Below the pieces are notes generated by a model, which saw nothing but the letters and a program-made list of their open reading frames with translations, made no database searches and was not told the origin of the DNA. Below, piece by piece: positions 61,818 through 64,000 of a stretch of DNA of 64,000 bases; position 1 is the stretch's first letter; every line of letters begins with the position of its first letter. The stretch is taken from positions 1 to 64,000 of the forward strand of contig UQST01000001.1 of assembly GCA_900543815.1 (NCBI GenBank), given 5' to 3'. Both the position numbers and the translations under genes were made by a program. Origin of the DNA: an uncultured Prevotellaceae bacterium. Lineage in GTDB: Bacteria; Bacteroidota; Bacteroidia; Bacteroidales; Bacteroidaceae.

Positions 61818-61895
61818 GCAGTGCCGTGCGAAGGCCAACGCAGCACGCTGCGATGACGTATGCAGCACGCTGTGATGGCTGATGCAGTGCGCTGC
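61818..61895. repeat. Palindrome array F: four 12-bp cores, 22-bp spacing
   Basis: Cores at 61818, 61840, 61862 and 61884 (GCAGTGCCGTGC, GCAGCACGCTGC, GCAGCACGCTGT, GCAGTGCGCTGC). Read on the minus strand, the left end continues GCATTTTTCATAC, like the T-run flank of arrays C and E. The whole gap 61203-62240 has no gene, only repeats. Confidence 0.94.
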
Positions 61896-62049
61896 GCCAA
61901 TTCACCATAAATATTGCTGTGAAGTGAGGAGCACAGAAAAGCGACTCTCGCACCCGTACTCAGGTTGGCAAGAGCCGCCTTTCATTTGTCTGCCCGATGT
62001 GGTCGGCATCTCAGTTCTTATCTCTGCGGGCTATCTGTCGGGCTGTTTC

Positions 62050-62165
62050 TCCGCTCAGCCCAAAGTCTTCCCAAGCATTGCTCGTACTCCTTCCGGACTT
62101 CCTCCAGATCGCTTCCTTGTTCTGTCCAAGCGCAGAAACGTGTTGGCTTAGAGCGCTTCTGAACT
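62050..62165. repeat. Degenerate 22-bp array, relic
   Basis: Copies of the (C)TCAGCCCAAAGTC / TGTCCAAGCGC type have their G at 62058 and 62124 (three 22-bp steps), and further weak matches at 62080, 62102 and 62146 are in the same register. This is probably a decayed relative of the 61374 array. Confidence 0.55.
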
Positions 62166-62240
62166 TTTTCTTATAGTTCAAATCCTGATGCCCAATGCAT
62201 AAGAGTTTTCTGCGAAGAAGCCTTGAGCAGCATTGGGTTC

Positions 62241-63380
62241 CTATTGCTTCACCATCTGTACCACCACGGGACGTGGCATCTCGATACGCTTCCCGGTGTC
62301 GGTAAGCAGTCCGGTATCGGTATCGCGCTCGTATATCTCTATGCAGTCAGCATCCCTGCACGCCACGAGCAGGAACTTTCCGTTGGGTGTGATGGCGAAG
62401 TTGCGAGGGTGTGCTGCCGTGTTCTGATAGCCGATGTGAGTAAGCTGCCCCGATGCGGCATCTACCCTGAAGATGGCTATGCCGTCGGCCTGTAGGCGGT
62501 TGGAGGCATACAGGAACTGTCCGTCGGGCGACATGTGTATGTCGGCACTGCCCCTTGCCCCCACGCTGTCGGCCTGTATGCTCTGGGTCTGCTTCAGCGC
62601 TCCGTTGGCATATTCCCACACTACCACGTCGCCCTTCAGCTCATTGATGACATACAGATGCAGTCCCTTGTGGTCGAAGACAGCATGCCGCGGGCCCGAA
62701 CCAGCCGCCAGCTTGACCTCACGGGCTGCGGTGGTATCGATGCCCAAGGCCGTTTGCGGCGCCAGGGGAAACATGCGTATGCAGTCGCTGCCCAGGTCGT
62801 CGGCCATCAGCCATTTGCCTTCGGGCGAGAAATATACGTAGTGCAGGTGGGCACACTCTTGTCTGGTGCTGTCGGGGCCGCTGCCTGTGAACTGCAACAC
62901 TTGCCCCTCGTCCATCTCCCCATCAGCCTTGAGCGGGAAGATGGTGATGCTTCCGCCTGAGTAGTTGGCCGTTATGAGATGCGTGCTGTCGGGGCTGACG
63001 GCCAGGTGGCAAGGGTCTGCACCATGCACATGCTTCGTGTCGGCCAGGGTGAGCGAGCCCGTCTGCCTGTCCAGCAGAATCAGGTTGGCAGTGGCCTCCT
63101 CTGCATTGTTCTCCCCCACGGCATACACCCGCTTGCCGTCATCGGTGACGGTGAGGAACGAGGGGTTGCTTATGCCCCGCAGTCCGCATAGCGCCGTGCA
63201 TTCGCCCGTAATCTGGTCGAAGGTGAAGGTGCGTATGCCTTCGTCGGCGGCGGAGGCATAACTGCCCACCACCAGAGTGAGCTTCCTGTCATTCTCGGCC
63301 TGTGTGGCCTGTCTGTTGCAGGCTGTCATGCACGAAGCCGCAGCCAGCAGTCCGCACATCCATAAACTTCTTTTTCCCAT
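62241..63380 (-). CDS. Lactonase-family seven-bladed beta-propeller lipoprotein
   Basis: This 379-residue protein has a lipoprotein signal (SLWMCGLLAAASCMTAC, Cys21). The rest is a repeated beta-propeller with blade motifs such as NPSFLTVTDDGKRVYAVGE, ADPCHLAVSPDSTHLI and SADIHMSPDGQFLYASNRL, as in the PF10282 lactonase family that includes 6-phosphogluconolactonase of the Pgl type. Because it is exported, a role in the cytoplasmic pentose phosphate pathway is unlikely; its substrate may be another lactone. Confidence 0.88.
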   Translation of the reverse strand: MGKRSLWMCGLLAAASCMTACNRQATQAENDRKLTLVVGSYASAADEGIRTFTFDQITGECTALCGLRGISNPSFLTVTDDGKRVYAVGENNAEEATANLILLDRQTGSLTLADTKHVHGADPCHLAVSPDSTHLITANYSGGSITIFPLKADGEMDEGQVLQFTGSGPDSTRQECAHLHYVYFSPEGKWLMADDLGSDCIRMFPLAPQTALGIDTTAAREVKLAAGSGPRHAVFDHKGLHLYVINELKGDVVVWEYANGALKQTQSIQADSVGARGSADIHMSPDGQFLYASNRLQADGIAIFRVDAASGQLTHIGYQNTAAHPRNFAITPNGKFLLVACRDADCIEIYERDTDTGLLTDTGKRIEMPRPVVVQMVKQ

Positions 63381-63520
63381 ACTTTATTCTCTTATGTGTT
63401 GGCAGGACGGCCTGCTGCCATCCTTGCTACAAAGTTACTGCTTTTTTGTTTCATGCTGCACCTTGGACGGCAGAAGTTGGCTTGCCCGTTTGTGCCAGTT
63501 TCATGCTTTCTGGTGGGAAC

Positions 63521-63555
63521 AAAGAAGAGTGGCACCCCGTGATGGAGTGCCACTC
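63521..63555 (-). terminator. Terminator of the T9SS-cargo gene
   Basis: GAGTGGCAC (63527-63535) pairs with GTGCCACTC (63547-63555), and on the minus strand the stem is followed by TTCTTTG. It lies 47 bp past the stop at 63602. Confidence 0.65.
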
Positions 63556-63601
63556 GATAGTCATTCGGTTGGTTTCTGCCCGTGAGGACAGAGAGTGCCG
63601 T

Positions 63602-64000
63602 TTACTTCACCAGTACCTTGCGGCCACCAATGATGTAGATGCCCTTTGCAGGACGATGTACCCTGCGGCCGGTGAGGTCGAAGATGGAGCCTGCAGCCTT
63701 CTCGTTGCTGCCCTCTACGGTGCTGATGCCGTCGGGCAACTCGTTGTAGTAGCCCTTATCTTCGCTATAGAGCACCTTCAGATGGTCGCTCAGCAGCAGC
63801 GGAGTGCTGTCTGTCTTCAATGTCTGACGCCATGCGGGAGCCTCTGTCTCGCCTGCGTTGAGCAGATGGCAAACCTTACCGGAAGCCAGATCGTCGTCGC
63901 TCACCTCCAGGATGACATCGGTAAGGAACTCACCCCACCACAGAGGAGTACCCGATACCAGCACGCTGGGGTCGCTGGTCTTGAGGTAATACATGTTGCC
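63602..64000 (-). CDS. C-terminal part of a type IX-secreted protein (starts beyond window)
   Basis: The frame is open to the right edge (133 codons). It ends in a type A T9SS sorting domain: SIFDLTGRRVHRPAKGIYII and GGRKVLVK, the standard Prevotella/Porphyromonas tail recognised for export across the outer membrane. Upstream is a beta-rich stretch (TDVILEVSDDDLASG). The functional part of the protein lies outside the window. Confidence 0.85.
   Translation of the reverse strand, partial: GNMYYLKTSDPSVLVSGTPLWWGEFLTDVILEVSDDDLASGKVCHLLNAGETEAPAWRQTLKTDSTPLLLSDHLKVLYSEDKGYYNELPDGISTVEGSNEKAAGSIFDLTGRRVHRPAKGIYIIGGRKVLVK

Noticed and set aside
22472..61895. Palindromic 22-bp arrays as CRISPR
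   Set aside because: There are no unique spacers; the 10-bp linkers are themselves similar, arrays have only four units, and no cas genes are near.
1..64000. tRNA or rRNA genes
   Set aside because: No cloverleaf with a CCA end or rRNA-like stretch was found by eye in the gaps; a tRNAscan run would settle it.

Overview
The window is chromosomal DNA from a Bacteroidales bacterium, most likely Prevotella or a close relative. Supporting signs are Bacteroidetes-type promoters (TTTG, 19-21 bp, TAnnTTTG), a type IX secretion sorting tail on the last gene, Bacteroidetes-style lipoproteins, a FISUMP-domain surface protein, an AraC regulator fused to a membrane domain, and desulfoferrodoxin, which points to an anaerobe. 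Most of the window is conserved housekeeping genes. No rRNA, tRNA, CRISPR array or complete insertion sequence was seen.

Layout. Positions 1-220 hold the start of a tyrosine-integrase-like gene that runs off the left edge. Positions 500-10354 are a tight eight-gene operon: a small membrane protein, a 1024-residue tubulin/FtsZ-like protein, a zinc-ribbon protein with one membrane anchor, and five exported proteins of unknown function. This is the best candidate for an undescribed system: a cytoplasmic tubulin-like polymer or switch coupled to envelope proteins, beside an integrase. Then come desulfoferrodoxin, a repeat-rich gap with a 25-bp inverted repeat, recJ, a first recQ, a FemAB-like gene and mgtC. 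On the minus strand (18501-22386) three peptidases of different clans form one operon. From 22.7 to 28.6 kb: an orphan histidine kinase, DUF177-rpmF-fabH-era-der and a small lipoprotein, followed by an M16 protease, mlaEF, lptB, the membrane AraC regulator and a 1300-residue surface protein. From 40 kb: tig-clpP-clpX, a second recQ, then guaB with two parvulin chaperones, an LptA/OstA-like protein, a small membrane protein and mutL, then trpS, purB, a pseudouridine synthase with a repetitive disordered N-terminus, and asnS behind a structured leader. The right edge has a lactonase-family lipoprotein and the C-terminus of a T9SS-secreted protein.

Between genes there is a second layer of order. 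Six intergenic sites carry a ~100-bp element with four 12-bp palindromes (consensus GCAGCGCGCTGC) spaced exactly 22 bp apart. Four other sites carry degenerate arrays of an unrelated unit, again with 22- or 44-bp period, and one more carries a 44-bp array of a third sequence. Eleven intergenic loci in 64 kb share a 22-bp (about two helical turns) register with unrelated sequences. I know of no described system that explains this.

Functional links. Envelope biogenesis is strongly represented: surA-like chaperones with an LptA-like protein, lptB, mlaEF, and the exported proteins of the tubulin operon. All domain calls come from reading the sequence; no database search was run.
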